A DNA stretch of 64,000 nt from Streptomyces sp. T12 (lineage in GTDB: Bacteria; Actinomycetota; Actinomycetes; Streptomycetales; Streptomycetaceae): contig NZ_CP117866.1 of NCBI RefSeq assembly GCF_028736035.1, forward strand, positions 7,915,001 to 7,979,000, given 5' to 3'. This document shows, one piece after another, positions 38,634-46,991 of the stretch. Under the pieces are notes generated by a model. That model saw only the letters and a program-made list of their open reading frames with translations. It did no database searches and was not told where the DNA came from. The stretch's first letter is position 1, and every line of letters starts with the position of its first letter. The position numbers and the translations under genes are program-made.

Positions 38634-40586
38634 ATGGCACGAGTCGACGCGGAGCACCCTGACGGCCTGGACACGACCTCGGACGAGACCGGTGAGGAGG
38701 CACGGATCAGCACCGCCGACCTGATGCGGGCCAGCGCGTACATGGTGCGTATGGCATGGCGGGCGGACCGTTCGCGGCTGGCGGGCATTGTCGCGGTGCA
38801 GTTGCTGACGGCGGCGGGCCTGGCCGCGCTGGTGCTGGTGCTGCGGGACATGCTGGGAACGGCGTTCTCGCCCGGCGGCGCGGGCGGCCCGTCGGGGGAC
38901 GGACTGCTCCTCGCGCTGTGCGGGCTGGTGGTGCTCACCTCCGCGGGCGGCATTCTGCGTACGGTCGCGAGCGGCTGGCAGCGGATGCTGACGGTGAAGA
39001 CCGACCGGCACATCATGGCCGCGGTGCTGCGGAGTGCGGCACGGTCGGACCTCGCCCGCTTCGAGGATCCGGCGTTCCATGACCGGCTGCAACAGGCCGT
39101 GTTCGCGTCGCGGTCCCAGCCGGTGATGGTGGTGACGGCCCTGATCGGCGCGCTCCAGGCGCTGTTGAGCATGGCCGCGGTGGGAGCCGCGTTCGCCGTC
39201 ATGACCTGGTGGCTGCTGCCGTTCACTCTGCTGGCCGTGCTGCCCGTGCTCAAGGCGGCCCGCGATGAACGGGACGCCGACTACCGTCTGCACGGGCAAC
39301 TGGCGGAGGGCCGCCGGGCGCGCGAGTACCTTGAGCACCTCCTGGCCGGGCACGACGCGGCCAAGGAGATCCGCGCCCTGAACCTGGGCGACACCCTGCG
39401 CGACCGCTGGAACAGCGGCTACGCCCGGGAAATCGCCAGTACGGCCGCGATGCAGCGTCGGCACACCCGGCGCAAGGTGCTCGCGCGGCTGATAGGTGAT
39501 GTCCTCTTCGTCGCCGTCATCGGCGGTATGTGGTGGACGGTACGCAGTGGCGGCGTCGCCCTTCCCACGGCGCTGGCCGCGCTGGCGGCGTTGCTGATGC
39601 TCGCCACCCGCGTGCAGATGCTCGGCTACCTCTTCAACAACATCGGCGCCTCCGCCGCGTACGTGAAGGACATCCGCACCTTCACGCGGGACGGCGACGG
39701 CACGGATCGCGGGCGCGCTGCCGCGCTGCCGGACGACAGCCGCTCTCCGGCCTCGCCGCCCACGCGGCCGGCCTTCTCCTCCCTGCGCGCCGACAGGATC
39801 TCCTTCACCTATCCGGGCTCCGCCGGGGCCGCGCTGCACGACGTGTCGGTGGAGCTGGGCGCCGGCGAACTGATCGCCGTCGTGGGAGCGAACGGCTCGG
39901 GCAAGACGACACTGGCGAAGATCCTCGCCGGCCTGTACGAGCCTGACGGCGGGTGCTTGCTGTGGAACGGGCTCGGCGAGTCCCGCCCCGAGCTGCGGCG
40001 GGCCGCGACGGCGATGGTCTTCCAGGACTTCGTCCGCTTCAAGCTTCCCGCTCGGGACAACATCGCCTTCGGCCGTCCCGAGGAGCCCGCGGATGTGGAC
40101 GCCGTCACCGGTGCGGCGGCCGAAGCGGGGGCCCGAGGCGTCATCGAGGGGCTTGCGCAGGGCTACGAAACGGTCCTGAGCAAGGAGTTCAGCAACGGCG
40201 CCGACCTGTCGCTGGGCCAGTGGCAGCGGCTGGCCTTGGCCCGCGCCTTCTACCGAGACTCGCCCTTCGTCATCCTGGACGAGCCGACCGCCTCCCTCGA
40301 TCCGCAGGCGGAGGCCGATCTCTTCGGCCGCATCCGCACCCTGTTCGCCGGCCGGACGGTTCTGGTGATCTCCCACCGGTTCTCCAACGTCCGCGACGCC
40401 GACCGGATCTACGTCATGGAGTCCGGCCGGGTCATCGAGCAGGGCACCCACGACGAACTGACCGCGGCCGACGGCACCTACGCCCGGCTGTTCAGGCTTC
40501 AGGCCGAGGCGTACCAGCACGGTCGGCGCGGTCAGCGCCGCAAGGGGCCGGCCGACGGAACGGCCGCGGTTGCCGCACTGCCCTGA
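38634..40586 (+). CDS. ABC transporter, fused permease and ATPase
   Basis: This 650-aa half-transporter has a hydrophilic N-terminus of about 35 residues, a six-helix type I exporter domain (about 40-350) and an ATPase domain. The ATPase has Walker A 'GANGSGKTT', a Q-loop, the signature 'LSLGQWQR' (LSGGQ variant), Walker B 'FVILDEPTA' and the H-loop 'VISHRFS'. It resembles lasso D-type and other peptide exporters, but it has no peptidase C39 domain, so leader cleavage must be separate. It starts three bases after the peptidase stop and is the last gene of the putative operon. It probably exports the mature peptide and so gives immunity. Confidence 0.88.
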   Translation: MARVDAEHPDGLDTTSDETGEEARISTADLMRASAYMVRMAWRADRSRLAGIVAVQLLTAAGLAALVLVLRDMLGTAFSPGGAGGPSGDGLLLALCGLVVLTSAGGILRTVASGWQRMLTVKTDRHIMAAVLRSAARSDLARFEDPAFHDRLQQAVFASRSQPVMVVTALIGALQALLSMAAVGAAFAVMTWWLLPFTLLAVLPVLKAARDERDADYRLHGQLAEGRRAREYLEHLLAGHDAAKEIRALNLGDTLRDRWNSGYAREIASTAAMQRRHTRRKVLARLIGDVLFVAVIGGMWWTVRSGGVALPTALAALAALLMLATRVQMLGYLFNNIGASAAYVKDIRTFTRDGDGTDRGRAAALPDDSRSPASPPTRPAFSSLRADRISFTYPGSAGAALHDVSVELGAGELIAVVGANGSGKTTLAKILAGLYEPDGGCLLWNGLGESRPELRRAATAMVFQDFVRFKLPARDNIAFGRPEEPADVDAVTGAAAEAGARGVIEGLAQGYETVLSKEFSNGADLSLGQWQRLALARAFYRDSPFVILDEPTASLDPQAEADLFGRIRTLFAGRTVLVISHRFSNVRDADRIYVMESGRVIEQGTHDELTAADGTYARLFRLQAEAYQHGRRGQRRKGPADGTAAVAALP

Positions 40587-40612
40587 GACCGCCCGGCCGG
40601 CGGCGGCTCAGG
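40582..40612. terminator. Likely bidirectional terminator at the end of the peptide cluster
   Basis: An interrupted stem (CCTGAG with CTCAGG at the outside, CCGCC with GGCGG inside) spans the ends of the converging ABC transporter and regulator genes. It has no T-run, which is common in Streptomyces. Confidence 0.5.
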
Positions 40613-41594
40613 AGGCGAGGGCACCCAGCAGCCGTTCACCGCGCCGGGTCAGCAGCAGCCGCACCTGCTGACCCTGACGCTTGCGCCGGACGAGTCCGGC
40701 CGCCTCCAGCAGCTTGCAGTGGTGCGTCGCGGCTCCGGGCGCGCACTGGAGCAGCGCGCTCACCTCTCCCATGGTCAGCCCCCGGTGTGCGTGACGCATG
40801 ACCCGGGCCCGCATACCGCCGAGAACCGCCTCCAGAGGGTCGAGGGCACGGTGGTTCGTGGTGGCCGAACCGGCTGCCAGCTCCCGCAGCCCCGGCACGG
40901 GGTAGCCGATCCAGGACGGGCCCTTGCCGCCGAGGCCGAGCACGGCCGCGGTGGTACCGGACACCAGGGGAACGAGCAGGAGCCTGCGGTCGGGCAGGTC
41001 CAGCGTGCCCGCGGCGCGCCCCGGCAGCCACAGCCCCTCCGGGGTCCGGTGGACGCGAGGACCGAGCCCCGTCAGGGCGGTGTCCAGTGTTCCGGTGACC
41101 GCGGCGATACCGATGCGCTCCACCTCACGTTCGAGAAGGTGCCGCGACCGATGCCATACCGGCGCGAACGCCGACCAGATACCCGCCGCCGCATGGACGT
41201 AGCCGTCGATGAACGGCGCCGGCCGTTCGAGTACGCGTTGCCACGCCTCGGGGATGCCGGCCGGGAACCTCTTGGCCAGTTCCTCGCCGAGTTGCTCCGT
41301 GGTGACCGCGGCCGCCCGGTCGAGTTGTGCGGGGACATCGTCCGTGTCGAGCGGAGAAGGGGACAGACAGTCCGGCAGCCACAACCGGTCGCTGCCGCAC
41401 GCGGGACTCAGCGCCTGGGCCGCGGCGCGCGGACACGCGCGGCGAGCCGCGGACCGCCACTCGGGCGGTACCCCCTGGACGGCCGCGCCGAGGGCATCGG
41501 CCAGCAGTGACAGCACCGTCGGCAGAGGCTGACGGCACACGGAAACCCTCAGACGGGCCACGGGCCCTAAGCGCAGTATGGACTCGTTCCTCAC
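40608..41594 (-). CDS. ArsR-like winged-helix regulator with N-terminal DUF5937-type domain
   Basis: This 328-aa protein ends in an ArsR-type winged helix (about 245-325, 'TMGEVSALLQCAPGAATHHC', 'KLLEAAGLVRRKRQGQQVRL'). A long N-terminal region ('LRVSVCRQPLPTVLSLLADAL') is typical of a Streptomyces family I know as DUF5937. GTG 41594 is chosen for the GGGGGAG site; longer frames are not supported. It converges on the peptide operon, 22 bp from its end, and may be its regulator. The metal-binding cysteines of classical ArsR proteins are not obvious, so the signal is unknown. Confidence 0.82.
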   Translation of the reverse strand: MRNESILRLGPVARLRVSVCRQPLPTVLSLLADALGAAVQGVPPEWRSAARRACPRAAAQALSPACGSDRLWLPDCLSPSPLDTDDVPAQLDRAAAVTTEQLGEELAKRFPAGIPEAWQRVLERPAPFIDGYVHAAAGIWSAFAPVWHRSRHLLEREVERIGIAAVTGTLDTALTGLGPRVHRTPEGLWLPGRAAGTLDLPDRRLLLVPLVSGTTAAVLGLGGKGPSWIGYPVPGLRELAAGSATTNHRALDPLEAVLGGMRARVMRHAHRGLTMGEVSALLQCAPGAATHHCKLLEAAGLVRRKRQGQQVRLLLTRRGERLLGALAS

Positions 41595-41729
41595 GTGCTC
41601 CCCCGTTTGTTCGCAGCAGCCCCTCCGGTCCTCGTCCGAGCCGGTCGCCGCCGGAGAAGCCGTGGTCTGTTCGCTGTTGCGGGAGTCAGTCAAGAACACC
41701 GGTGCGCGGGCGTGAACCTGAGAGGTCTG

Positions 41730-41752
41730 AGGGTGAGCGGCAGCCTCACCTT
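41730..41752. promoter_or_regulatory. Possible operator upstream of the regulator
   Basis: The inverted repeat AGGGTGAG (41730-41737) with CTCACCTT (41745-41752) matches at seven of eight positions around a seven-base centre. It lies about 140 bp upstream of the regulator start, where a self-binding ArsR-type protein could act. Chance occurrence cannot be excluded in GC-rich DNA. Confidence 0.3.
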
Positions 41753-41886
41753 GACAATTGCACGCCAGGGACGCGTCACCGCGCCGCGCCGAGGCAGGCA
41801 CCAGATCCACCCCCAACTCCTGCCCCCCACCAGCACTTCAAGTCCGCCGAACGCCTATCCACGTCCGGACAGAATGGAGTCGCTCA

Positions 41887-42078
41887 TGCCTTGCGGTCGC
41901 CGAGTGGATCGCGGATGCCCCGGAGCATGTGCTGGAACAGCTCGGCGCCTGTCCGGATCCGCTCCTGCCCAAGAAGCTGACTCCCTCGGAATCGGCAGAG
42001 TGCCGCCTCCTGACCCGCGTCGACGGCGAAGCGCTGGATCGGGCTCTGGGCCGATGGCTCGCCGACCGCCGACCGCCG
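41887..42078 (+). pseudogene. ISAs1-type transposase fragment
   Basis: About 64 residues, with 'AVAEWIADAPEHVLEQLG' and 'LLTRVDGEALDRALGRWLAD', match the N-terminal associated domain of ISAs1-family transposases. The rest of the transposase, including the DDE catalytic part, is missing, and the frame runs straight into integrase-derived sequence. This is a dead remnant. Confidence 0.7.
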
Positions 42079-42103
42079 GTCCGGGCACCCCGGGACTCAA
42101 CTC

Positions 42104-42303
42104 ATCGGCAAAGTGGACCTACGCCGGCGTCCAGCTCGAAGCCGGCGAGCCGATCGTCTCCCTCGCCCGCTGGCTCGGGCACACCGACCCTGGCTTTACT
42201 CTGCGTACATACACGCACCTTTATGCCCGACGCGGGCAGGCGAGGTCGCGCCGCCATGGATGCTTGGTTCAGCAGGGAGGCCAACTCCCTGGAAACTCCC
42301 TGA
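42104..42303 (+). pseudogene. Tyrosine recombinase (integrase) 3' fragment, frameshifted
   Basis: The C-terminal end of a phage-type integrase is recognisable: 'YAGVQLEAGEPIVSLARWLG' then 'HTDPGFTLRTYTHL', carrying the catalytic His of the LGH box and the nucleophile Tyr. The frame must shift near 42220 to continue with 'MPDAGRRGRAAMDAWFS'. Upstream catalytic Arg and Lys regions are missing. It abuts the ISAs1 fragment and marks the right edge of the island. Confidence 0.75.
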
Positions 42304-42366
42304 CGGTCATGCGGCGGTGTAAGAGGTGGGAAACATGCAGGTCAAGGTGTGTATGGAGCGGAATTC

Positions 42367-42561
42367 ATGCGGTTGACGGTCTTCTGGGAGCGGATGGCGG
42401 ATCACTTCGGTCCGGGATACGCCGACACCTTCGCGCGCGACCACGTGATGACGGAGCTCGGCGGGCGCACGGTGCACGAGGCGCTGGACGCCGGCTGGGA
42501 GGCCAAGGATGTGTGGCGTGTGGTGTGCGCCGTCATGAACGTTCCGGGGGAGAAGCGCTGA
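42367..42561 (+). CDS. DUF3046 family protein
   Basis: This 64-aa protein ('MRLTVFWERMADHFGPGYAD', 'HEALDAGWEAKDVWRVVCAV') matches DUF3046, a small actinobacterial family usually found near recA. Its function is unknown. ATG 42367 follows GGAGCGG. It is the first intact gene of the conserved block after the island; the integrase remnant ends only about 60 bp upstream. Confidence 0.9.
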   Translation: MRLTVFWERMADHFGPGYADTFARDHVMTELGGRTVHEALDAGWEAKDVWRVVCAVMNVPGEKR

Positions 42562-42621
42562 CCGGTCACGAAGATCGCAGGACGGCAGCCGGTTGTCGGT
42601 GGCGTGGGCGACACTTGCTCC

Positions 42622-43893
42622 GTGGCACGCACTGACGAGACCGGGCAGCTCGCCCGGCACGGATCCCCGTTCGGCACGACGCCGCCCACCCGGCCCCCGG
42701 GCGAGGGCGCCGCCGGGTCGAGCGGCCGCATGCCGCGCTGGCTGCCGCGGGCCATGGTGCTGGCGCTGGCGCTCGTCGGCGCGTTCCAGCTGGGCAGCTG
42801 GGCCTTTCACCAGCTCACGGGGCTGCTGATCAATATCCTCATCGCATTCTTCCTGGCTCTGGCCATCGAGCCGGCGGTGAGCTGGATGGCCGCGCGCGGC
42901 ATGCGTCGAGGGCTGGCCACCGGCATCGTCTTCCTCGCCGTGATCATCGTGTCCGCCGGGTTCGTGACGCTGATGGGGTCGATGCTCGCGGGCCAGATCA
43001 TCAAGATCGTCGAGGATTTCCCGAACTACCTCGACTCCGTCATCAACTGGATCAACACGCACTTCCACACCGAGCTGCGCCGCGTGGACGTCCAGGAGGG
43101 CCTGCTGCGCTCCGACTGGCTACGCAACTACGTGCAGAACAGCGCCACTGGCGTCCTGGACGTGTCCGCCCAGGTCCTCGGCGGTCTCTTCCAGCTGCTG
43201 ACGATCACGCTGTTCTCGTTCTACTTCGCCGCTGACGGCCCGCGACTGCGCCGCGCACTGTGCTCCGTACTGCCGCCGGCCAGGCAGGCCGAGGTGCTGC
43301 GCGCGTGGGAGATCGCCGTCAACAAGACGGGTGGCTACCTGTACTCGCGCGGCCTGATGGCGCTGATCTCCGGCATAGCCCACTACATCCTGCTGGCGAG
43401 CCTGGACGTGCCGTACGCGCCCGTGCTCGCCGTGTGGGTCGGCCTGGTGTCGCAGTTCATCCCCACCATCGGCACGTATCTCGCGGGCGCCCTGCCCATG
43501 CTGATCGCCTTCACGGTCGATCCTTGGTACGCGCTGTGGGTGCTGGCCTTCGTCGTGGTCTACCAGCAGTTCGAGAACTATGTGCTGCAGCCCAAGCTGA
43601 CCGCGAAGACCGTAGACATCCACCCCGCGGTCGCCTTCGGTTCGGTCATCGCGGGCACCGCCCTTCTCGGCGCGGTGGGCGCACTGATCGCCATCCCGGC
43701 GGTCGCCACGCTGCAGGCGTTCCTCGGGGCCTACGTGAAGCGGTACGACGTCACGGACGACCCGCGCGTCCATGGACATCGGGGACGGGGCACAGGCGGC
43801 AACCTGTTTGCACGCGCGCGTGAGTTGTGGGTACGACGGCCGGGGAAGCAGCCCCCGGCAGAGACGGGGAGCTCCGGGGGGAGCTCCGTCTGA
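42622..43893 (+). CDS. AI-2E family transporter
   Basis: This 423-aa membrane protein has about eight hydrophobic helices and the family segments 'LLINILIAFFLALAIEPAVS', 'LVSQFIPTIGTYLAGALPM' and 'YQQFENYVLQPKLTAKTVDI'. The name refers to autoinducer-2 export; in actinobacteria the true substrate is unknown, and some members are Na+/H+ antiporters. The start is unsure: GTG 42622 gives a normal N-terminus, while GTG 42604 adds six residues, and neither has a clear ribosome-binding site. It lies 60 bp after the DUF3046 gene. Confidence 0.88.
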   Translation: MARTDETGQLARHGSPFGTTPPTRPPGEGAAGSSGRMPRWLPRAMVLALALVGAFQLGSWAFHQLTGLLINILIAFFLALAIEPAVSWMAARGMRRGLATGIVFLAVIIVSAGFVTLMGSMLAGQIIKIVEDFPNYLDSVINWINTHFHTELRRVDVQEGLLRSDWLRNYVQNSATGVLDVSAQVLGGLFQLLTITLFSFYFAADGPRLRRALCSVLPPARQAEVLRAWEIAVNKTGGYLYSRGLMALISGIAHYILLASLDVPYAPVLAVWVGLVSQFIPTIGTYLAGALPMLIAFTVDPWYALWVLAFVVVYQQFENYVLQPKLTAKTVDIHPAVAFGSVIAGTALLGAVGALIAIPAVATLQAFLGAYVKRYDVTDDPRVHGHRGRGTGGNLFARARELWVRRPGKQPPAETGSSGGSSV

Positions 43894-43984
43894 GCCCCCA
43901 GCTGCGCGCGACGGGAATCCGGAGCGTCCAGGATTGAGTAGCCGTACTCAAGTCCGGATGGGCTCAACGCCGGAAGATGAGTCC

Positions 43985-44119
43985 ATGCTCGCGTGGGTCG
44001 TGGACGTCTTCGTGGCGGTCTGGATCACAGCGCTCGATGTGCTGCTGCTGGCGGTGTACTGGTTCTGGGTAGGCCCAAGCAATGGGCGTCTGAAAGACAC
44101 ACCCCTGGTCCGACAATGA
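43985..44119 (+). CDS. Small membrane protein upstream of recA
   Basis: This 44-aa frame from ATG 43985 consists mostly of one strong membrane helix ('VVDVFVAVWITALDVLLLAV', then 'YWFWVGPSNG') and a short polar tail. Its stop overlaps the next start by four bases (ATGA), which favours a real translated pair. I recognise no family. Confidence 0.5.
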   Translation: MLAWVVDVFVAVWITALDVLLLAVYWFWVGPSNGRLKDTPLVRQ

Positions 44120-44361
44120 GCCTCTGCCTGGTGCTGACGGTCGGGCCTGCCGGATCCACCGTGGTCGGCTTCGGGTTTTACCGGGCGGATCTGGTGGTGG
44201 CCGCTGTATCTCAGCTCGTCGTGGCCGCAGCGCTCCTAGTCGTTCTGTTGCTGGGGCTCGGCACCGAGTGCGCGCGCTGGGCCGCCCGGCGCCGCCAGCG
44301 CCGTCGTCTCGTGCGTGAACGCCGCGCTCAACCTTCACCTTCGCCGACACGGGACACGTAG
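44116..44361 (+). CDS. Hypothetical small membrane protein
   Basis: This 81-aa frame from ATG 44116 has two hydrophobic stretches ('LCLVLTVGPAGSTVVGFGF', 'LVVAAVSQLVVAAALLVVLL') and a very basic C-terminus (WAARRRQRRRLVRERR). It is coupled by ATGA to the preceding small gene. It ends 25 bp before the recA -35 box. The coding potential is moderate and the function unknown. Confidence 0.5.
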   Translation: MSLCLVLTVGPAGSTVVGFGFYRADLVVAAVSQLVVAAALLVVLLLGLGTECARWAARRRQRRRLVRERRAQPSPSPTRDT

Positions 44362-44385
44362 TCTCGAGGGTGTCGCGTGGTGTGC

Positions 44386-44415
44386 TTGACACAAAAATCG
44401 AACATCCATTCTCAT
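44386..44415 (+). promoter_or_regulatory. recA promoter with SOS (LexA/Cheo-type) box
   Basis: A consensus -35 TTGACA (44386-44391) is followed at 17-18 bp by a weak -10 (TTCTCA or TCTCAT). Between them TCGAACATCCATTCTC (44398-44413) fits the actinobacterial SOS box GAAC-N4-GTTC with one mismatch (ATTC for GTTC). LexA bound here would block the promoter, giving DNA-damage induction of recA and recX. Confidence 0.75.
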
Positions 44416-44575
44416 GGAGGCTCCGGCGGGGCGCTCGACGGGCAGTTCGCCACGGTTTCGATGGAGAAGTGCCCCAGTTATCCACAGGCCGGACGGGCGT
44501 CGGGGCGCATTGTCAGTGGCAGGCGTTAGCGTCTTTGACGTGAAGCGATCGACTCAAGCAAACCGGGTGGAACCC

Positions 44576-45703
44576 ATGGCAGGAACCGACCGCGAGAAGG
44601 CGCTCGACGCCGCGCTCGCACAGATTGAACGGCAATTCGGCAAGGGCGCGGTCATGCGCATGGGCGAGCGGCCGAACGAGCCCATCGAGGTCATCCCCAC
44701 CGGGTCGACCGCACTCGACGTCGCCCTCGGCGTCGGCGGCCTGCCGCGTGGCCGGGTGGTGGAGGTGTACGGCCCGGAGTCCTCCGGTAAGACGACCCTG
44801 ACCCTGCACGCGGTGGCGAACGCCCAGAAGGCCGGCGGCCAAGTCGCCTTTGTGGACGCGGAGCACGCCCTCGACCCCGAGTACGCGAAGAAGCTCGGCG
44901 TCGACATCGACAACCTGATCCTGTCCCAGCCGGACAACGGCGAGCAGGCCCTGGAGATCGTGGACATGCTGGTCCGCTCCGGAGCCCTCGACCTCATCGT
45001 CATCGACTCCGTCGCCGCGCTCGTCCCGCGCGCGGAGATCGAGGGCGAGATGGGCGACAGCCACGTCGGTCTGCAGGCCCGTCTGATGAGCCAGGCCCTG
45101 CGGAAGATCACCAGCGCGCTCAACCAGTCCAAGACCACCGCGATCTTCATCAACCAGCTCCGCGAGAAGATCGGCGTGATGTTCGGCTCCCCGGAGACCA
45201 CGACCGGTGGCCGGGCGCTGAAGTTCTACGCGTCGGTGCGTATCGACATCCGCCGCATCGAGACCCTGAAGGACGGCACGGAGGCGGTCGGTAACCGCAC
45301 CCGCTGCAAGGTCGTCAAGAACAAGGTCGCGCCGCCCTTCAAGCAGGCCGAGTTCGACATCCTCTACGGCCATGGCATCAGCCGCGAGGGCGGCCTGATC
45401 GACATGGGCGTGGAGCACGGCTTCGTCCGCAAGGCCGGCGCCTGGTACACGTACGAGGGCGACCAGCTCGGCCAGGGCAAGGAGAATGCGCGCAACTTCC
45501 TGAAGGACAACCCCGACCTGGCCAACGAGATCGAGAAGAAGATCAAGGAGAAGCTGGGCGTCGGCGTGCGTCCGGAGAAGCCGGCCGCCGAGCCGGGCGC
45601 GGACGCCGCGGTCTCCGCCACCCCGGACGACACCGCGAAGACGGTGCCGGCTCCGGCGGCGGCCAAGGCGGCCAAGACCAAGGCCGCGGCAGCCAAGAGC
45701 TGA
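44576..45703 (+). CDS. recA: Recombinase RecA
   Basis: This 375-aa strand-exchange ATPase also triggers LexA self-cleavage. It has Walker A 'GPESSGKTT' (66-74), the MAW motif, Walker B '[10 protein letters not shown]', loop L2 with '[19 protein letters not shown]' and '[12 protein letters not shown]'. The C-terminus is a long Ala/Lys-rich tail, as in other Streptomyces RecA proteins. ATG 44576 is the start by homology, with a weak GGGTGGAA site. recX follows after three bases. Confidence 0.98.
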   Translation: MAGTDREKALDAALAQIERQFGKGAVMRMGERPNEPIEVIPTGSTALDVALGVGGLPRGRVVEVYGPESSGKTTLTLHAVANAQKAGGQVAFVDAEHALDPEYAKKLGVDIDNLILSQPDNGEQALEIVDMLVRSGALDLIVIDSVAALVPRAEIEGEMGDSHVGLQARLMSQALRKITSALNQSKTTAIFINQLREKIGVMFGSPETTTGGRALKFYASVRIDIRRIETLKDGTEAVGNRTRCKVVKNKVAPPFKQAEFDILYGHGISREGGLIDMGVEHGFVRKAGAWYTYEGDQLGQGKENARNFLKDNPDLANEIEKKIKEKLGVGVRPEKPAAEPGADAAVSATPDDTAKTVPAPAAAKAAKTKAAAAKS

Positions 45704-45706
45704 CCC

Positions 45707-46687
45707 GTGACACGACGCACGGACTGGGCCGAGTACGCCGCCTACCCGGACGCTCCGCGCAAGCGGGGGCGAGGCGGCGACGCGGGCTCCTCCGGACTGG
45801 GCGGCTACGCCTACGGAGGGGACGCGACCGATGCGGCCCATGGCATGGACGGGGGGAACGACGGCACGGCGCCGTACGGCACGAGTGGGGTGTACGACGG
45901 GTACGGCGACGAGCCGGGCCTGGCGTACGGCGACGGTGCGGGCTTGGCGTACGGCGACGAGCAGCGCCATGGCGCGGTGGACGGCGAGGCGGGGTCGGAG
46001 GGCGGCTCGGTGCTCGGTGCCGGTGCGCCCGGCGGCGGCTCGCGTCGCGGTCGTGGCCGTGGTGGGGCTCGGGGATCGGATGGCTCGGGCGGCTCACACG
46101 GGCGTCGTCGGCGCGGCCGCACGGAGCCGTCCGGTGAGGACGGAGGTGCCCCTGCTTCGTCGAGGGCCGGGATGGGGGCGCCCCCAGGGGACCCGGTGGA
46201 GCAGGCGCGGGCGATCTGTCTGCGCCTGCTCACCGGGACCCCGCGCACGCGGAAGCAACTCGCGGACGCCCTGCGCAAGCGGGAGATCCCGGATGACGCC
46301 GCCGAGGAGGTGCTGTCGCGGTTCGAGGAGGTCGGCCTCATCAACGACAGTGCGTTCGCGGACGCCTGGGTGGAGTCCCGGCACCACGGCCGAGGGCTGG
46401 CCCGACGTGCGCTCGCCCAGGAACTGCGCACCAAGGGCGTCGACTCCACGCTGATCGACGCGGCCGTCGCCCAGCTCGATTCCGAGCAGGAGGAGGCGAC
46501 CGCTCGCGAACTCGTCGCCCGCAAACTGCGCTCCACCCGCGGCCTCGACCGCGACAAACGCCTGCGCCGCCTCGCGGGCATGCTCGCCCGTAAGGGCTAC
46601 CCCGAGGGCATGGCCCTGCGGGTGGTCCGACAGGCCTTGGAGGAAGAGGGCGAGGACACGGAGTTCCTCGGGGACGAGGGGTTCTGA
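45707..46687 (+). CDS. recX: Recombination regulator RecX
   Basis: This 326-aa protein inhibits RecA by binding its filament. The RecX domain is at about 165-325 ('ARAICLRLLTGTPRTRKQLA', 'EVLSRFEEVGLINDSAFADAW', 'QELRTKGVDSTLIDAAVAQL'). The first 160 residues are a Gly/Tyr/Asp-rich low-complexity extension with short repeats such as GLAYGD, then an Arg/Gly-rich stretch, absent from E. coli RecX. It starts at GTG 45707, three bases after the recA stop, so the two are co-transcribed under the same SOS promoter. Confidence 0.93.
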   Translation: MTRRTDWAEYAAYPDAPRKRGRGGDAGSSGLGGYAYGGDATDAAHGMDGGNDGTAPYGTSGVYDGYGDEPGLAYGDGAGLAYGDEQRHGAVDGEAGSEGGSVLGAGAPGGGSRRGRGRGGARGSDGSGGSHGRRRRGRTEPSGEDGGAPASSRAGMGAPPGDPVEQARAICLRLLTGTPRTRKQLADALRKREIPDDAAEEVLSRFEEVGLINDSAFADAWVESRHHGRGLARRALAQELRTKGVDSTLIDAAVAQLDSEQEEATARELVARKLRSTRGLDRDKRLRRLAGMLARKGYPEGMALRVVRQALEEEGEDTEFLGDEGF

Positions 46688-46991
46688 CTCCTGTAGCGGG
46701 CCGGGCTCGGAAGCAGAGGCTCTGGTAGCTGAGGGCCTGGAAGCGGGCGAGGGTTCGCGAACGCAGGATTCCGGCCCCGGACACGGTGGACGCGCGGGGG
46801 CGCTCATCGCGTTCGGGGCCGGGCGGGGTGAGGGGGCGGTCGTAGGGGTGTAGGGGTGAGGCTCGGTGGGCGTGCGTGTGCCGCGCTACGTGGCCGCGCT
46901 CGCCGGCAGAGCCGAGGTCGGCAATGACGCGCCGATGACGGCAACGACGGAGATGACTACGGCCCCGTCAGAGATGAACTTAGGCCAGCCG
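46688..46991. other. Intergenic region between recX and the rhodanese gene
   Basis: These 304 bp lie between convergent genes. I see no RNA gene or clear terminator. A short perfect palindrome GTTCGCGAAC lies at 46753-46762. An open frame from 46866 has poor composition and overlaps the rhodanese gene, so I do not accept it. Confidence 0.5.
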
